DNA of 64,000 nucleotides from Sinorhizobium sojae CCBAU 05684. GTDB lineage: Bacteria; Pseudomonadota; Alphaproteobacteria; Rhizobiales; Rhizobiaceae. Every line of letters starts with the position of its first letter. Position 1 is the first letter of the stretch. Location of the stretch: NCBI RefSeq assembly GCF_002288525.1, contig NZ_CP023068.1, positions 992,001-1,056,000 of the forward strand. Reading direction: 5' to 3'. Both the position numbers and the translations under genes were made by a program. Below the pieces are notes generated by a model that made no database searches, was not told the DNA's origin, and saw nothing but the letters and a program-made list of their open reading frames with translations. Positions 7,374 through 15,911 of this stretch are shown piece by piece.

Positions 7374-9896
7374 CTACCCGATCAGCCGCGGGAAGCCGTG
7401 CACGAGCGCGAGCCCGACCAGCGACTGCGCTACGGCGTAGTGATATAGCAGCATGTAATTATCGAAGGTAACACGGCGCACGCCATCGAGCTTGCCTGTG
7501 AGGTATCGCGCGAGCGTATACAATCCCAGTATTGCAAGCGTGAAGGCAAGCTGGCCGAAGAGCACCACGCCGAGATAGACCATGGCGCCGTAGGCGTTGT
7601 CGCCGGGGCTGAGGCCGGTCATCAGATGGCCTGAGAGTTCGAGCGCAAGTGCGCCGATCAGAGAGGCGAGCGACAGCAGGAGAGCCGCCGACATGGCGAC
7701 GGGCGATGCGGCGAGTTTCCCAAGCCTGCGGCTGACGAGCCAGATGAGGGCCGAACCGGACAGCAACAGGGCTGCGGTTGAAGCCGGCCAGAGGCCGGGC
7801 GGCGGCGCGGGAGATCCGGCCGGTGCCCAGACTTCGGGCGACACGAGCCAGAGAAACAGATAGGAGAAGACGTAGGCGAAGTAGAGGGAGCCCGCCACGA
7901 TCATCAGTACCACCATCGCCCACCAGGAATGCGACGTGGGGCCAGTCATATAGGTGGGCAGGCGGACGCCCTTGGCTATCTCGATCGTACCCTTGGATGG
8001 GCCGGGATCGAGGCCCCACGTCCAGATGAGAACGAAGGCGATGGCAAGCGCGCCGCAGACGATGGCGACAGTCACAATCTTGATCGTCAGCAACAGGAAG
8101 CAGGCGGCCGTAAAGACGGCCGCGAGGAAAGGCGGCCAGCCGGGGCCCGGCATCTGGATAATGTATTGCGGCCGGGCATGGATCGGCGAGGTGACAATGG
8201 TCTCCCGCCCGCCCGTCGGAGCATTGGGGAGATAGTGATGGCCGTCTCGTACTTCCTGGGGAAGGCTCGGCCTGTCCCATAGCGGTTCGCGGCTGGTGAT
8301 GTGCGGAATGCTGCGGGTGGAATAGACGTCGTTCGGCAGCCACTCGAGCGTGCCTGCTCCCCATGGGTTCTCGACATCGGGTTCTCCGGCGCGGAACTTT
8401 GCGACGAGGTCGGCCAGAAATATGAGCACCCCGGCGCCGAGCACAAAGGCCCCGACGGTGGAGATGGTGTTCAGCAGGTCCCAGCCCATATCGGCCGGGT
8501 AGGTCCAGACGCGCCGGGGCATGCCTTTGAGGCCTGTCAGGTGCATCGGCAGGAAGGCGACGTTGAAGCCGATGAACATCAGCCAGAAAACCCAGCGGCC
8601 GAGCCGCTCCGAGAGCGGCCGCCGGCTGAAGAGCGGGGTCCAGTAGTAGAATGCCGCGAACAGAGGGAAGACGAAGCCGCCGACCAGCACATAGTGGAAG
8701 TGCGCAACGACGAAATAGGTGTCGTGCACCTGATAGTCGAAGGGCACCATGGCTACCATCACGCCGGTGAGGCCGCCGAGGGTGAAGATGAACAGGAAGC
8801 CGAGGACGAACAGCGACGGGGTCGTCAGACGAAATCGCTCCCGCCCCGCGGCGATGGTAGCAATCCAGGCGAAAACCTGGATGCCCGACGGCACGGCAAC
8901 CGCCATGCTGGCGGCCGAAAAGAACGCGAGGCTGAGCGCCGGGATGCCGGTGGTGAACATGTGGTGCACCCAAAGCCCGAAGCTGAAAAATCCTGTGGCG
9001 ATCAGCGCCACGACGATCAGGTGGTACCCGACGAGCGGCGTGCGGGCCATGGTCGGCACGATCATCGAGACGAGACCTGCGGCCGGCAGGAAGATGATGT
9101 AGACCTCCGGGTGGCCGAAGAACCAGAAGAGATGCTGCCATAGCAGCGGGTCGCCTCCGAGCGCAGCCGTGAAGAATGGCCAGCCGAACGCCCGCTCGAT
9201 CTCGAGCATCATTGTCGCGAGGATGACCGCGGGAAAGGCGAACATGATCATACTGGCGAAGATCAGCATGGTCCAGGCGAAGATCGGCATCTGCGCGAGC
9301 GACATGCCCGGAGGGCGGGTCCGGAGCGCGCCGACGACGATCTCTATCGCCCCGGCGATGGCCGAGATCTCGATGAAGCCGATGCCGAGCAGCCAGAAGT
9401 CGGCATTGTCGCCCGGTGAAAATTCCATGAGCGTTAGCGGCGGATACATGAACCAGCCGCCCTTCGGCGAAAGGTCATAGAAAATCGTCGAGAAGAAGAC
9501 CAGCCCGCCAACCACATAGGCCCAGATGGCGAAGGCGCTCAGACGGGGAAAGGGCAGGTCGCGGGCGGCGAGCATCTGCGGCAGCAGCATGACGCCAAGC
9601 GCCTCGACCGCCGGCACGGCGAAGAGGAACATCATCGTGGTGCCGTGAACGGTAAACATCTGGTTGTAGAGGTCCTGATCGATCAGGCGACTGTCGCCGA
9701 CTGCCAGTTGGGTACGCATGATGAGCGCCAGCACGCCAGCCATCAGGAAGAACAGAAAGGCGATGCCGATATAGAGCAGGCCGATCACGGTATTGTTGAC
9801 GGCGGTGACCAGCCGCCATCCGCTTGGCATTGCCCATATGCGCTCCAGTTCGCGGACCTCTCCTTCGGGGCGTGGATCGGGATTCGGCAGTTCCAT
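7374..9896 (-). CDS. Cytochrome c oxidase subunit I-III fusion (alternative aa3-type)
   Basis: An 840-aa protein. The first two thirds are haem-copper oxidase subunit I: FTVHGTTMMF (low-spin haem ligand region), FFGHPEVYIIFLP (CuB His, cross-linked Tyr and the D-channel Glu of A1-type enzymes), HHMFT (CuB His pair) and AHFHYV (haem a3 and a ligands). After about residue 540 the sequence resembles subunit III, with five or more hydrophobic helices. Fused I-III proteins occur in bacterial alternative oxidases. It reduces oxygen to water with proton pumping in the inner membrane. Its ATG overlaps the preceding stop by one base (TGATG), giving tight coupling. Confidence 0.93.
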   Translation of the reverse strand: MELPNPDPRPEGEVRELERIWAMPSGWRLVTAVNNTVIGLLYIGIAFLFFLMAGVLALIMRTQLAVGDSRLIDQDLYNQMFTVHGTTMMFLFAVPAVEALGVMLLPQMLAARDLPFPRLSAFAIWAYVVGGLVFFSTIFYDLSPKGGWFMYPPLTLMEFSPGDNADFWLLGIGFIEISAIAGAIEIVVGALRTRPPGMSLAQMPIFAWTMLIFASMIMFAFPAVILATMMLEIERAFGWPFFTAALGGDPLLWQHLFWFFGHPEVYIIFLPAAGLVSMIVPTMARTPLVGYHLIVVALIATGFFSFGLWVHHMFTTGIPALSLAFFSAASMAVAVPSGIQVFAWIATIAAGRERFRLTTPSLFVLGFLFIFTLGGLTGVMVAMVPFDYQVHDTYFVVAHFHYVLVGGFVFPLFAAFYYWTPLFSRRPLSERLGRWVFWLMFIGFNVAFLPMHLTGLKGMPRRVWTYPADMGWDLLNTISTVGAFVLGAGVLIFLADLVAKFRAGEPDVENPWGAGTLEWLPNDVYSTRSIPHITSREPLWDRPSLPQEVRDGHHYLPNAPTGGRETIVTSPIHARPQYIIQMPGPGWPPFLAAVFTAACFLLLTIKIVTVAIVCGALAIAFVLIWTWGLDPGPSKGTIEIAKGVRLPTYMTGPTSHSWWAMVVLMIVAGSLYFAYVFSYLFLWLVSPEVWAPAGSPAPPPGLWPASTAALLLSGSALIWLVSRRLGKLAASPVAMSAALLLSLASLIGALALELSGHLMTGLSPGDNAYGAMVYLGVVLFGQLAFTLAILGLYTLARYLTGKLDGVRRVTFDNYMLLYHYAVAQSLVGLALVHGFPRLIG

Positions 9897-10099
9897 CAGC
9901 CACCTCCGCCGCTAACGTCGCGCAGGAAGAAGAGTATGATCAGGCCGGAAACGAAACCGATGAATGCCTGTCCGACGCCCGTCCTGTCGCTGATGATTCG
10001 GGTATAGTGGGTAATCCGGACTCCCGCGATCCAGACCGCCGCCGCGCCGGCAAAAATGGCCAGGTTAAGCCAAAGTCCGAGGGCTGCGAAATCCAACAT
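9896..10099 (-). CDS. 67-aa membrane protein resembling the N-terminus of a Na+/Ca2+ exchanger (CaCA) protein
   Basis: A 67-aa protein with two hydrophobic helices (about residues 5-25 and 43-60). The part SDRTGVGQAFIG and the hydrophobic stretch before it resemble the first helix and TG-x-G-xAFxG segment of sodium:calcium exchanger proteins, but the family signature that should follow is absent and the chain ends in a Gly tail. It could be a remnant of an exchanger retained as a small oxidase subunit, or a coincidental likeness. GAGGTGA upstream and the one-base overlap with subunit I suggest it is translated. Confidence 0.7.
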   Translation of the reverse strand: MLDFAALGLWLNLAIFAGAAAVWIAGVRITHYTRIISDRTGVGQAFIGFVSGLIILFFLRDVSGGGG

Positions 10100-10105
10100 C
10101 GGTTG

Positions 10106-11092
10106 TCACCTCAATTGGTCCAGATAGAGTGCAAGCTCATTGAGCTCGCTCTGAGTGAAGATTTCGAAGGAAGGCATGAGGTTTTCCGGCTTCACGTGCT
10201 GGCTGTCGCGGATCCATTGTGCGAAGGCCGCGGGGTCATTTTCGAGCGTTGCCGCAGCGAGCGAATGCCGGCTGCCGACATGAGTCAGGTCAGGGCCGAT
10301 TGTCCCCAGGGCGATTGTCCCCCGTATCCTGTGGCATGCGATGCAGCCGGACGACTGGAACAACGCCTGTCCGGTTGCCGCCGCCGGTCCAGAGGGTGGT
10401 TGGGCATCGGCGGCTTCATGATCGAGCCAGGCGGCGAATTCATCTTCGGGCATCGCGATCACGAAGAAGGCCATGAGGGCATGCGGCCCGCCGCAATATT
10501 CGGCGCACTGCCCCCGACTGATGCCGGCCTCCGTCACATCAAGCGTCATCCTGTTGGTGCGGCCTGGGATCATGTCGAGCTTGCCGGCAAGCTTCGGAAC
10601 CCAGAAGCTGTGGATCACGTCCGCCGATGTCAGTGCAATCTCCACCGGCCGTCCGACCGGCAGGCGGATTTCGTTGGCGCTCTCGATCCTTTGGCCGTTT
10701 TCGTCGACATAGGTTACCCGCCACCACCAGCGGTTCCCTTCGACTTCGATACGCAGCCCGCCGTCCGTGTGCGCGGCCGGCGAGCCGGGTCCCATCAGGT
10801 AGAAACCGTAGCTCAGCAGAAGGCTGAGGGAAAGAATCGGGAAAATGATGCCACCTCCGACCACCAGTCGTTCCCCGGATATCCGTGCACGCAAGGCGTC
10901 GCCGCCGAAAAGTGCGGCGGCCGCGATCGCACAGACGCCCACGAGAACTGCGGTGGAGAATAGCATCAGCAGCCAGCTGAGGACATTTATGCGTTCCGCC
11001 TCGATACCTGTCGGATCGAGGGCCGACTGAATGCCGGCACAGCCTTGGAGCGCGAGGATGGCGAGAGGCGCGATCGACCTGACTATGCTCAT
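10106..11092 (-). CDS. Cytochrome c oxidase subunit II with fused C-terminal cytochrome c domain, lipoprotein
   Basis: A 328-aa protein. The N-terminus has a lipobox-like LQGC, so it is probably a lipoprotein, followed by two membrane helices. The CuA domain shows the first ligand region IHSFWVPK and the main motif CAEYCGGPHALM (Cys, Cys, His and Met ligands). After residue about 245 comes a cytochrome c domain with CIACH and a distal Met region, as in caa3-type oxidases. The start at 11092 overlaps the stop of the tri-haem cytochrome gene by 4 nt; the frame continues to 11338 but that part is the shadow of the neighbour. It takes electrons from cytochrome c and feeds subunit I. Confidence 0.92.
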   Translation of the reverse strand: MSIVRSIAPLAILALQGCAGIQSALDPTGIEAERINVLSWLLMLFSTAVLVGVCAIAAAALFGGDALRARISGERLVVGGGIIFPILSLSLLLSYGFYLMGPGSPAAHTDGGLRIEVEGNRWWWRVTYVDENGQRIESANEIRLPVGRPVEIALTSADVIHSFWVPKLAGKLDMIPGRTNRMTLDVTEAGISRGQCAEYCGGPHALMAFFVIAMPEDEFAAWLDHEAADAQPPSGPAAATGQALFQSSGCIACHRIRGTIALGTIGPDLTHVGSRHSLAAATLENDPAAFAQWIRDSQHVKPENLMPSFEIFTQSELNELALYLDQLR

Positions 11093-12219
11093 TGGGCCGC
11101 CTCCGCCGTGGTGGCCGGAGACGCCACTCCATAGGACTGTGCGGCGAAATAGGCTGCGACATCTTCTATCTGCGCCGGCTCGAGAGCCTCGGCGACTACC
11201 GCCATGATCCGCCCATAGGCCGTTCCCCTGCGCCCGCCCTGCTGCCAGAGGTGCAACTGCGTCTTGATGTAGTCCGCGTGTTGGCCCGCGATCAACGGAA
11301 ACTGGGGCGACTGCCTTCCGGCGTGGCAGCTCATGCAAGCCGGCACCTGCTGTTGAGGTATGCCGCGGAGGGCGATGGACTGGCCGCGCCGAATCTGTTC
11401 CGCGTCGGTTGGAGCGGACTTCTCCTTTGCGGCGGGTCCAAGCGCAGAATAATAGGACGCCAGCCTTCTCCTCTCGTCGTCGTCCAGCAGACCGGCCACG
11501 GGCTCCATCGCACCGCTCGGACGTACCTGCTCGGCAAACTCCCGGAGGCTGCGCAACAAATAGGCTTCGTTCTGCCCCGCAAGCCGGGGTACACGGTCGC
11601 CGTTGGTACCGTTGCGCTCATTTTCATGGCAGCGCGCACATTGTGTCAACGCTCGGCTGCTCGCCAACTCTCCGGGCGCATCGCCAAGAGTGCTGCGAGT
11701 AAGACCGGAAAGCTCTGCATAGTGGTCTGCCGCATCCGGAAGGCGGGCGAGGAAAGCCGTCACGGCCCAGATTTCATCATCGCGCCGCAAGCTCGGCCAT
11801 GCGGGCATGCCGGTGTATTTCATTCCGTGTTTAACGATCCAGAAGATCTCTTCCGGAGAGCGGTGCTCACCCACCGCCCTCAGGTCCGGCGGCGGAGGCA
11901 GCATGCCGCTGACGATCGCGTTGATTTCTTCCCCCGGCCGGCTGTGACAGGGAACGCAGCCGCCCTCGAAATGGCCGGCGCCGAGACGCACCATGCCCTC
12001 GTCGTCGAGAGCGGGCGCCTTGACCAGATAGCTGCGGACGGCAATCGAGCGTTCGCGGATCACTTCGAACAGCCATGTTGTGAACCGCAGATGATCCCGC
12101 GAGGCTGCAACATTGTAGGCACCGGACCAGACGACAACCGCAGCCACCACGACCACGCCGGCGCCCGCCAGGGCGAGCATCTTTGCAATCGTCGTCCAGT
12201 GCAGATCCTTCAGGTCCAC
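11089..12219 (-). CDS. Tri-haem membrane-anchored cytochrome c of the alternative oxidase operon
   Basis: A 376-aa protein with an N-terminal membrane anchor (about residues 12-32) and three CXXCH sites: CVPCH, CARCH and CMSCH. The last two domains look like tandem class I cytochrome c domains of the c4 type. It is the likely electron donor to subunit II and could also accept electrons from the molybdenum hydroxylase system 8 kb away, though the latter is only inference. Its stop overlaps the subunit II start by 4 nt and its start overlaps the CtaG-like gene by 10 nt. Confidence 0.9.
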   Translation of the reverse strand: MDLKDLHWTTIAKMLALAGAGVVVVAAVVVWSGAYNVAASRDHLRFTTWLFEVIRERSIAVRSYLVKAPALDDEGMVRLGAGHFEGGCVPCHSRPGEEINAIVSGMLPPPPDLRAVGEHRSPEEIFWIVKHGMKYTGMPAWPSLRRDDEIWAVTAFLARLPDAADHYAELSGLTRSTLGDAPGELASSRALTQCARCHENERNGTNGDRVPRLAGQNEAYLLRSLREFAEQVRPSGAMEPVAGLLDDDERRRLASYYSALGPAAKEKSAPTDAEQIRRGQSIALRGIPQQQVPACMSCHAGRQSPQFPLIAGQHADYIKTQLHLWQQGGRRGTAYGRIMAVVAEALEPAQIEDVAAYFAAQSYGVASPATTAEAAQ

Positions 12220-12797
12220 GCTTCTTCACCCGTATTTGGCCGCTCGATTTCGTCCGCCTCCATGGCGAACAGCCATCGTGCGCCAAGGACGACGCCGCCG
12301 AGAACGTAGCTTGTCGGGCACGCAACCAGCATGAGCAGTCCCGCGAGTTGCTGATCGGCCAGAACAGCTTCAGGAGTGGGGGCAACGGCGGCTGGATTAT
12401 GGCTGACCATGCCCGTGAAGAGTGCCCTGGGCGCGAACACGAACAGCACACCCAACAGGCAATAGAGCTTGCTGGTCACGAGTAGCGACAGGATCGGCTT
12501 CCAGCTGTGGCTGCCACGGAAACGAAGGACCACCCACCAATACAGGAGGGCGGTGAGAAAAAGGGTCCCGTACATGAGCAGGTGAAGCCTTACGGAGGCT
12601 AAGGCAGGCGTGAGCAACGGCGGTGCGTGCCATATCCAAAGGCCGAAGAGTTGCGCGGCTGTCGCGAAAGCCAGCGCGCCGCCCACAGGTTCCCGTCTTT
12701 GATGCCAGACGCCACATGCGGTCATCGCCGCCACCGGGGCGAGGAGGTTCATAAGCAGAATGTGCATGACCATGTGGCTCGCCAGCGGTCCCATCAT
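12210..12797 (-). CDS. CtaG_caa3-type cytochrome c oxidase assembly factor
   Basis: A 195-aa polytopic membrane protein with about six hydrophobic helices. The opening MMGPLASHMVMHILLMNLLA, the segment WIWHAPPLL and the C-terminal DQQLAGLLMLVACP are typical of the caa3-oxidase assembly family (PF09678). It probably supports copper insertion or assembly in the inner membrane. First gene of the oxidase operon, with a GGAAC-type promoter 111 nt upstream of the start. Confidence 0.85.
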   Translation of the reverse strand: MMGPLASHMVMHILLMNLLAPVAAMTACGVWHQRREPVGGALAFATAAQLFGLWIWHAPPLLTPALASVRLHLLMYGTLFLTALLYWWVVLRFRGSHSWKPILSLLVTSKLYCLLGVLFVFAPRALFTGMVSHNPAAVAPTPEAVLADQQLAGLLMLVACPTSYVLGGVVLGARWLFAMEADEIERPNTGEEAWT

Positions 12798-12907
12798 TCC
12801 AGCCTCCGCTTTGAAATGTCACGCAATACGTGTTGCGAATGTTTGTCGCCCGACCGGCCTGATGCGTCTCCCGCCCCTCGCGGCCGCGCCGTTACGGCAT
12901 CTTCCCT

Positions 12908-12932
12908 AACCGGTCTGGGCGAGGATGGTTCC
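12908..12932 (-). promoter_or_regulatory. RpoE2/EcfG-type promoter for the alternative oxidase operon
   Basis: GGAAC (12932-12928), 18 nt, TT (12909-12908) on the minus strand, upstream of the six-gene oxidase operon. The remaining 110 nt to the first start carry no other obvious signal. Confidence 0.65.
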
Positions 12933-13023
12933 CACAAAGCATATGTGGCGGCGCCATGAGGCGACGCTATTTGTCCGTGTGCTTCCTGCAGCGAGCATTC
13001 GGCTGCATTTCCGCCGGGGCGAC

Positions 13024-13048
13024 GGAACAATCGCCAGAGCCCGCCATT
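13024..13048 (+). promoter_or_regulatory. RpoE2/EcfG-type promoter for the 13091 gene
   Basis: GGAAC (13024-13028), 18 nt, TT (13047-13048), 43 nt before the ATG at 13091. Confidence 0.7.
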
Positions 13049-13090
13049 ACTCCTCTCGTTCACGAGATCGTTGGCGATGGAGGGGAAACA

Positions 13091-13366
13091 ATGGTGGAGT
13101 CACATGCCATTTCGGCGCCCAGGCATGCTTCCGATTATCCCGGTCGGCAGGCGGATTGTCTCGCTGCGCTACGGCCGGCCGTTGCGGAGCTGGCGGCAGA
13201 GTCTCAGGACAGTATCGTTGCCGCCATGGGCGGCGAGATGACCGGTGATTTGCTGACGCTCGCCCACGAAGCCGAAGGGGTAGGGTGGAGCTTCGACGAG
13301 GCTCGTGACGCCATCGAAAAACTTGCGCGCGAATATGAGGGCGCCAAAGGGACCATCTTCGACTGA
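13091..13366 (+). CDS. Hypothetical 91-aa protein, stress-regulated
   Basis: Small acidic soluble protein of no family I recognise. The C-terminal half (AAMGGEMTGDLLTLAHEAEG and the helical stretch after it) looks alpha-helical. I chose the ATG at 13091 because GGAGGGG precedes it and the GGAAC-type promoter lies inside the longer frame that opens at 12956. The stop codon lies within a 16-bp tandem duplication. It is followed, after 75 nt, by the pyruvyltransferase-like gene on the same strand and could be transcribed with it. Confidence 0.7.
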   Translation: MVESHAISAPRHASDYPGRQADCLAALRPAVAELAAESQDSIVAAMGGEMTGDLLTLAHEAEGVGWSFDEARDAIEKLAREYEGAKGTIFD

Positions 13367-13386
13367 GCGGATCTTCGACTGAGCGG
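13355..13386 (+). repeat. Perfect 16-bp tandem duplication across a stop codon
   Basis: ATCTTCGACTGAGCGG occurs at 13355-13370 and again directly at 13371-13386. The first copy includes the TGA of the 91-aa gene. It looks like a recent slippage duplication; it leaves the protein unchanged because the stop is in the first copy. Confidence 0.9.
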
Positions 13387-13441
13387 GAGCGGGCGTCGAT
13401 CCCGCTCGAGCCTCGACGATCAATAGGGAAGGCACAGGCCA

Positions 13442-14506
13442 TTGCCGAGAGTGGGCGTCCTCACCTTTCATCGCTGCATCAACTACGGCTCATTCTGGCA
13501 GGCGCGCTGCCTGGTCGACGGTCTCCGATTGCTCGGCGCCGATCCGGTGATACTCGACCATCGCTCCGCCCGGATTCGTCGCGCCGAATGGCGCTGCGCC
13601 TTTCAGCCGCTTCTACCGGTGAGATCGTCGCGGGCGGATTTTCCGCTCTACGCTGCGAAGATCAGGAAATTTGCGGAAGCCATTGCGGCTTGTCCGCTAA
13701 GCGGTCCATTCGAAATCGATGATCCTGCGGAAATCGAACCCTTCGACCTTGTGCTTGTCGGGAGCGACGAGGTCTGGAATCTCAGCCACCCTTGGTATGG
13801 AGGCCGACCGATCTTCTATGGAGACGGCGTGCAGGCGCGCCGTCTCGTCTCCTATGCGGCGACATTTGGGAACTTGCCTGCAGCACAGGGCCTGGAGTTC
13901 TATTGGGCCGACAAGCTTCAAAAATTCGATGGCATTTCCGTACGGGACGCCAATTCGAGGGCGATCATCGAGAAGGATCTCAAGCGTCGAGCCACACTCG
14001 TCCTCGATCCCTGCCTCCAGTTTCCCGCGTCGCTTGCGCCCAGTCGGGAGCCGAGGGCAGGGTCGCCTTATCTGGCCGTATATGGCCACTCCTTCCCGGA
14101 CTGGTTCCAGGCCGGCGTCCGTCGATGGGCGGCATCCTATTCGCTCACTCTCATCAGCATCGGATATCGAAACGATTGGGCCGACAAACAGTGGCTCGAC
14201 GCAGGGCCGTATGACTTTGCCGGGTTCATTGCCCGCGCGGCGGCGGTTGCCACGAACTTCTTCCATGGCTGTGTGTTCTCGCTGCTTCACGCGAAGCCAT
14301 TCGTTTGCACCCTGTCGGACTACCGCTCCAACAAAATAGGCGATCTTACGCGAACGGTCGGGGCCGAAGGTCACCTCGTATCAGAAGAGACGGCGCAAGC
14401 GACCTATGAGGTAATGCTCGGGAGCCCGCTGGATGCGGCCATAGAACGCCGCATCGCGCAACTACGCCTGCAGTCCGGGACGTATCTGGCCAATGTCCTC
14501 CAATGA
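13442..14506 (+). CDS. Polysaccharide pyruvyl transferase family protein
   Basis: A 354-aa protein of the pyruvyl-transferase family (CsaB/WcaK fold). Supporting segments are VGVLTFHRCINYGSFWQA at the N-terminus, DLVLVGSDEVWN near residue 100, and AAAVATNFFHGCVFSLLHAK near residue 275. Such proteins add pyruvate ketals to sugars, but many relatives have unproven donors. The likely start is TTG at 13442, since AGGGAAGG lies about 10 nt upstream and the conserved domain begins at once. It overlaps the FrhB-like gene by 14 nt. These two families often occur together in polysaccharide loci, so the pair probably acts on one glycan. Confidence 0.82.
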   Translation: MPRVGVLTFHRCINYGSFWQARCLVDGLRLLGADPVILDHRSARIRRAEWRCAFQPLLPVRSSRADFPLYAAKIRKFAEAIAACPLSGPFEIDDPAEIEPFDLVLVGSDEVWNLSHPWYGGRPIFYGDGVQARRLVSYAATFGNLPAAQGLEFYWADKLQKFDGISVRDANSRAIIEKDLKRRATLVLDPCLQFPASLAPSREPRAGSPYLAVYGHSFPDWFQAGVRRWAASYSLTLISIGYRNDWADKQWLDAGPYDFAGFIARAAAVATNFFHGCVFSLLHAKPFVCTLSDYRSNKIGDLTRTVGAEGHLVSEETAQATYEVMLGSPLDAAIERRIAQLRLQSGTYLANVLQ

Positions 14507-15911
14507 AAGATCCCGTGACCATGCCAGGCGCGCCGTGCTGACGCCGACGCAGATGAGGAGGTCGGGCCTCTGTATCGGCTGCGGCGCTTGTGTGGCGCAG
14601 TCTGGTAAAGGCACAGCAAGAATGCGTTTCGACCGCTTTGGCCAGCTAGAGCCGATCGTGTCCGGCGAAGGGGACGGCGGCTCAGCATTTGCGCAAATCT
14701 GTCCCTTCTCTCCCAGTTCCATCAATGAAGACGCGATCGCTGCCGAACGTTTTGCCTCGAGCGGGCAAATCGACACCCGAATAGGACGGTACGAGGCTTG
14801 CTATGTCGGCCACGTCCGCGAAGGAAGGTTTCGGGCTGAAGGCAGTTCCGGCGGGATGGCGAACTGGACGGCGGTCGAGCTCCTGAATGAGCGGCTGGTC
14901 GACGGTGTGGCGCATGTCGTCCCATCTTGCGGGGAGAGTGTCGGTCACCCGTTCTTCCGCTATCAAATTTCGCGAGAACCGGAGGACGTCCGCAAGGGTG
15001 CCAAGTCGCGATATTACCCGGTCGAACTGTCAGGCGTTATCGAAGAGATCCGGCGACATCCCGGCCGCTATGCGGTCGTCGGCATTCCCTGCTTCGTCAA
15101 GGCCATGCATCTGCTCAGCCGACAGGATCCGGTGCTACGGGAGCGGCTCGCCTTCACGCTTGGCCTCTTTTGCGGACATATGAAAAGCTCCCGCTTCGTC
15201 GAGAGTTTCGCCTGGCAGACGGGTGAGCGGATCGAAGCGGTCGGCGGTGTCGACTACAGACTGAAGGATGAGAGCAGACCCGCAAACTGGTACACCGCCC
15301 ATCTCAGCATGCGCGACGGGAGCAGCCGGAGCAGGGACTGGTGGCACCTGGTCGATGGCGATTGGGGCGCCGGCTTCTTCCAGAACTCCGCCTGCAATTT
15401 CTGCGATGACGTGGTCGGCGAAACGGCTGACATTTCCTTCGGCGACGCCTGGGTGGAGCCCTATGCATCTGACGGCCGCGGGACCAATGTCGTCGTTGTC
15501 CGCTCGCCGGAGCTTCATCGGCTGATCGGTCGGGCCATGGCCGAAGGGAGGCTTGAGCTGCGGGAGGTCGACAGCGCTTTCGTGGTGCGGACACAGGCGG
15601 CAGGGTTCAGGCAGCGGCGCGAGGGGCTGGCATTTCGTTTGAGCTGGCCGCGGCGCGGCGTTAGACCGCTAAAGCGAATCCCGCCGAAATTCACCGGTCT
15701 GCCGCCGCGACGCATGCTGATCTATTGGCTGCGCAGCGTGATCAGCGCGCATAGCCATCATGTGTTCTGGTGTGCTCGCACGCTGCGTCTGCCCGTGCTC
15801 TATCTCCGCTGGGCCTCCGCAATTCTCGCCTTCTATCAGGGCGTCACCTACTCCCGGGGCAGGATTGGAAGGCTTGTCGACCGCATCGTCCCCCGGGAGA
15901 AAGACGACTGA
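14493..15911 (+). CDS. Coenzyme F420 hydrogenase/dehydrogenase beta-subunit-like (FrhB) iron-sulfur flavoprotein
   Basis: A 472-aa FrhB-type protein. The N-terminal ferredoxin-like site shows CIGCGAC, and a later ICPF is likely its partner. FrhB N- and C-terminal domains follow, with YAVVGIPCFVKAMHLL and LGLFCGHMKS near the middle, CNFCDDVVGETADISFGDAW about residue 300, and a basic C-terminal tail of about 100 residues. In this family bacterial members paired with pyruvyl transferases sit in exopolysaccharide clusters and probably reduce or modify a sugar; F420 itself is unlikely in rhizobia. Its 3' end overlaps the convergent glycosidase-like gene by 64 nt. Confidence 0.82.
   Translation: MSSNERSRDHARRAVLTPTQMRRSGLCIGCGACVAQSGKGTARMRFDRFGQLEPIVSGEGDGGSAFAQICPFSPSSINEDAIAAERFASSGQIDTRIGRYEACYVGHVREGRFRAEGSSGGMANWTAVELLNERLVDGVAHVVPSCGESVGHPFFRYQISREPEDVRKGAKSRYYPVELSGVIEEIRRHPGRYAVVGIPCFVKAMHLLSRQDPVLRERLAFTLGLFCGHMKSSRFVESFAWQTGERIEAVGGVDYRLKDESRPANWYTAHLSMRDGSSRSRDWWHLVDGDWGAGFFQNSACNFCDDVVGETADISFGDAWVEPYASDGRGTNVVVVRSPELHRLIGRAMAEGRLELREVDSAFVVRTQAAGFRQRREGLAFRLSWPRRGVRPLKRIPPKFTGLPPRRMLIYWLRSVISAHSHHVFWCARTLRLPVLYLRWASAILAFYQGVTYSRGRIGRLVDRIVPREKDD

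Noticed and set aside
7459..9141. Alternate-frame open frame of 560 aa on the minus strand
   Set aside because: Out-of-frame shadow of the oxidase subunit I-III gene.
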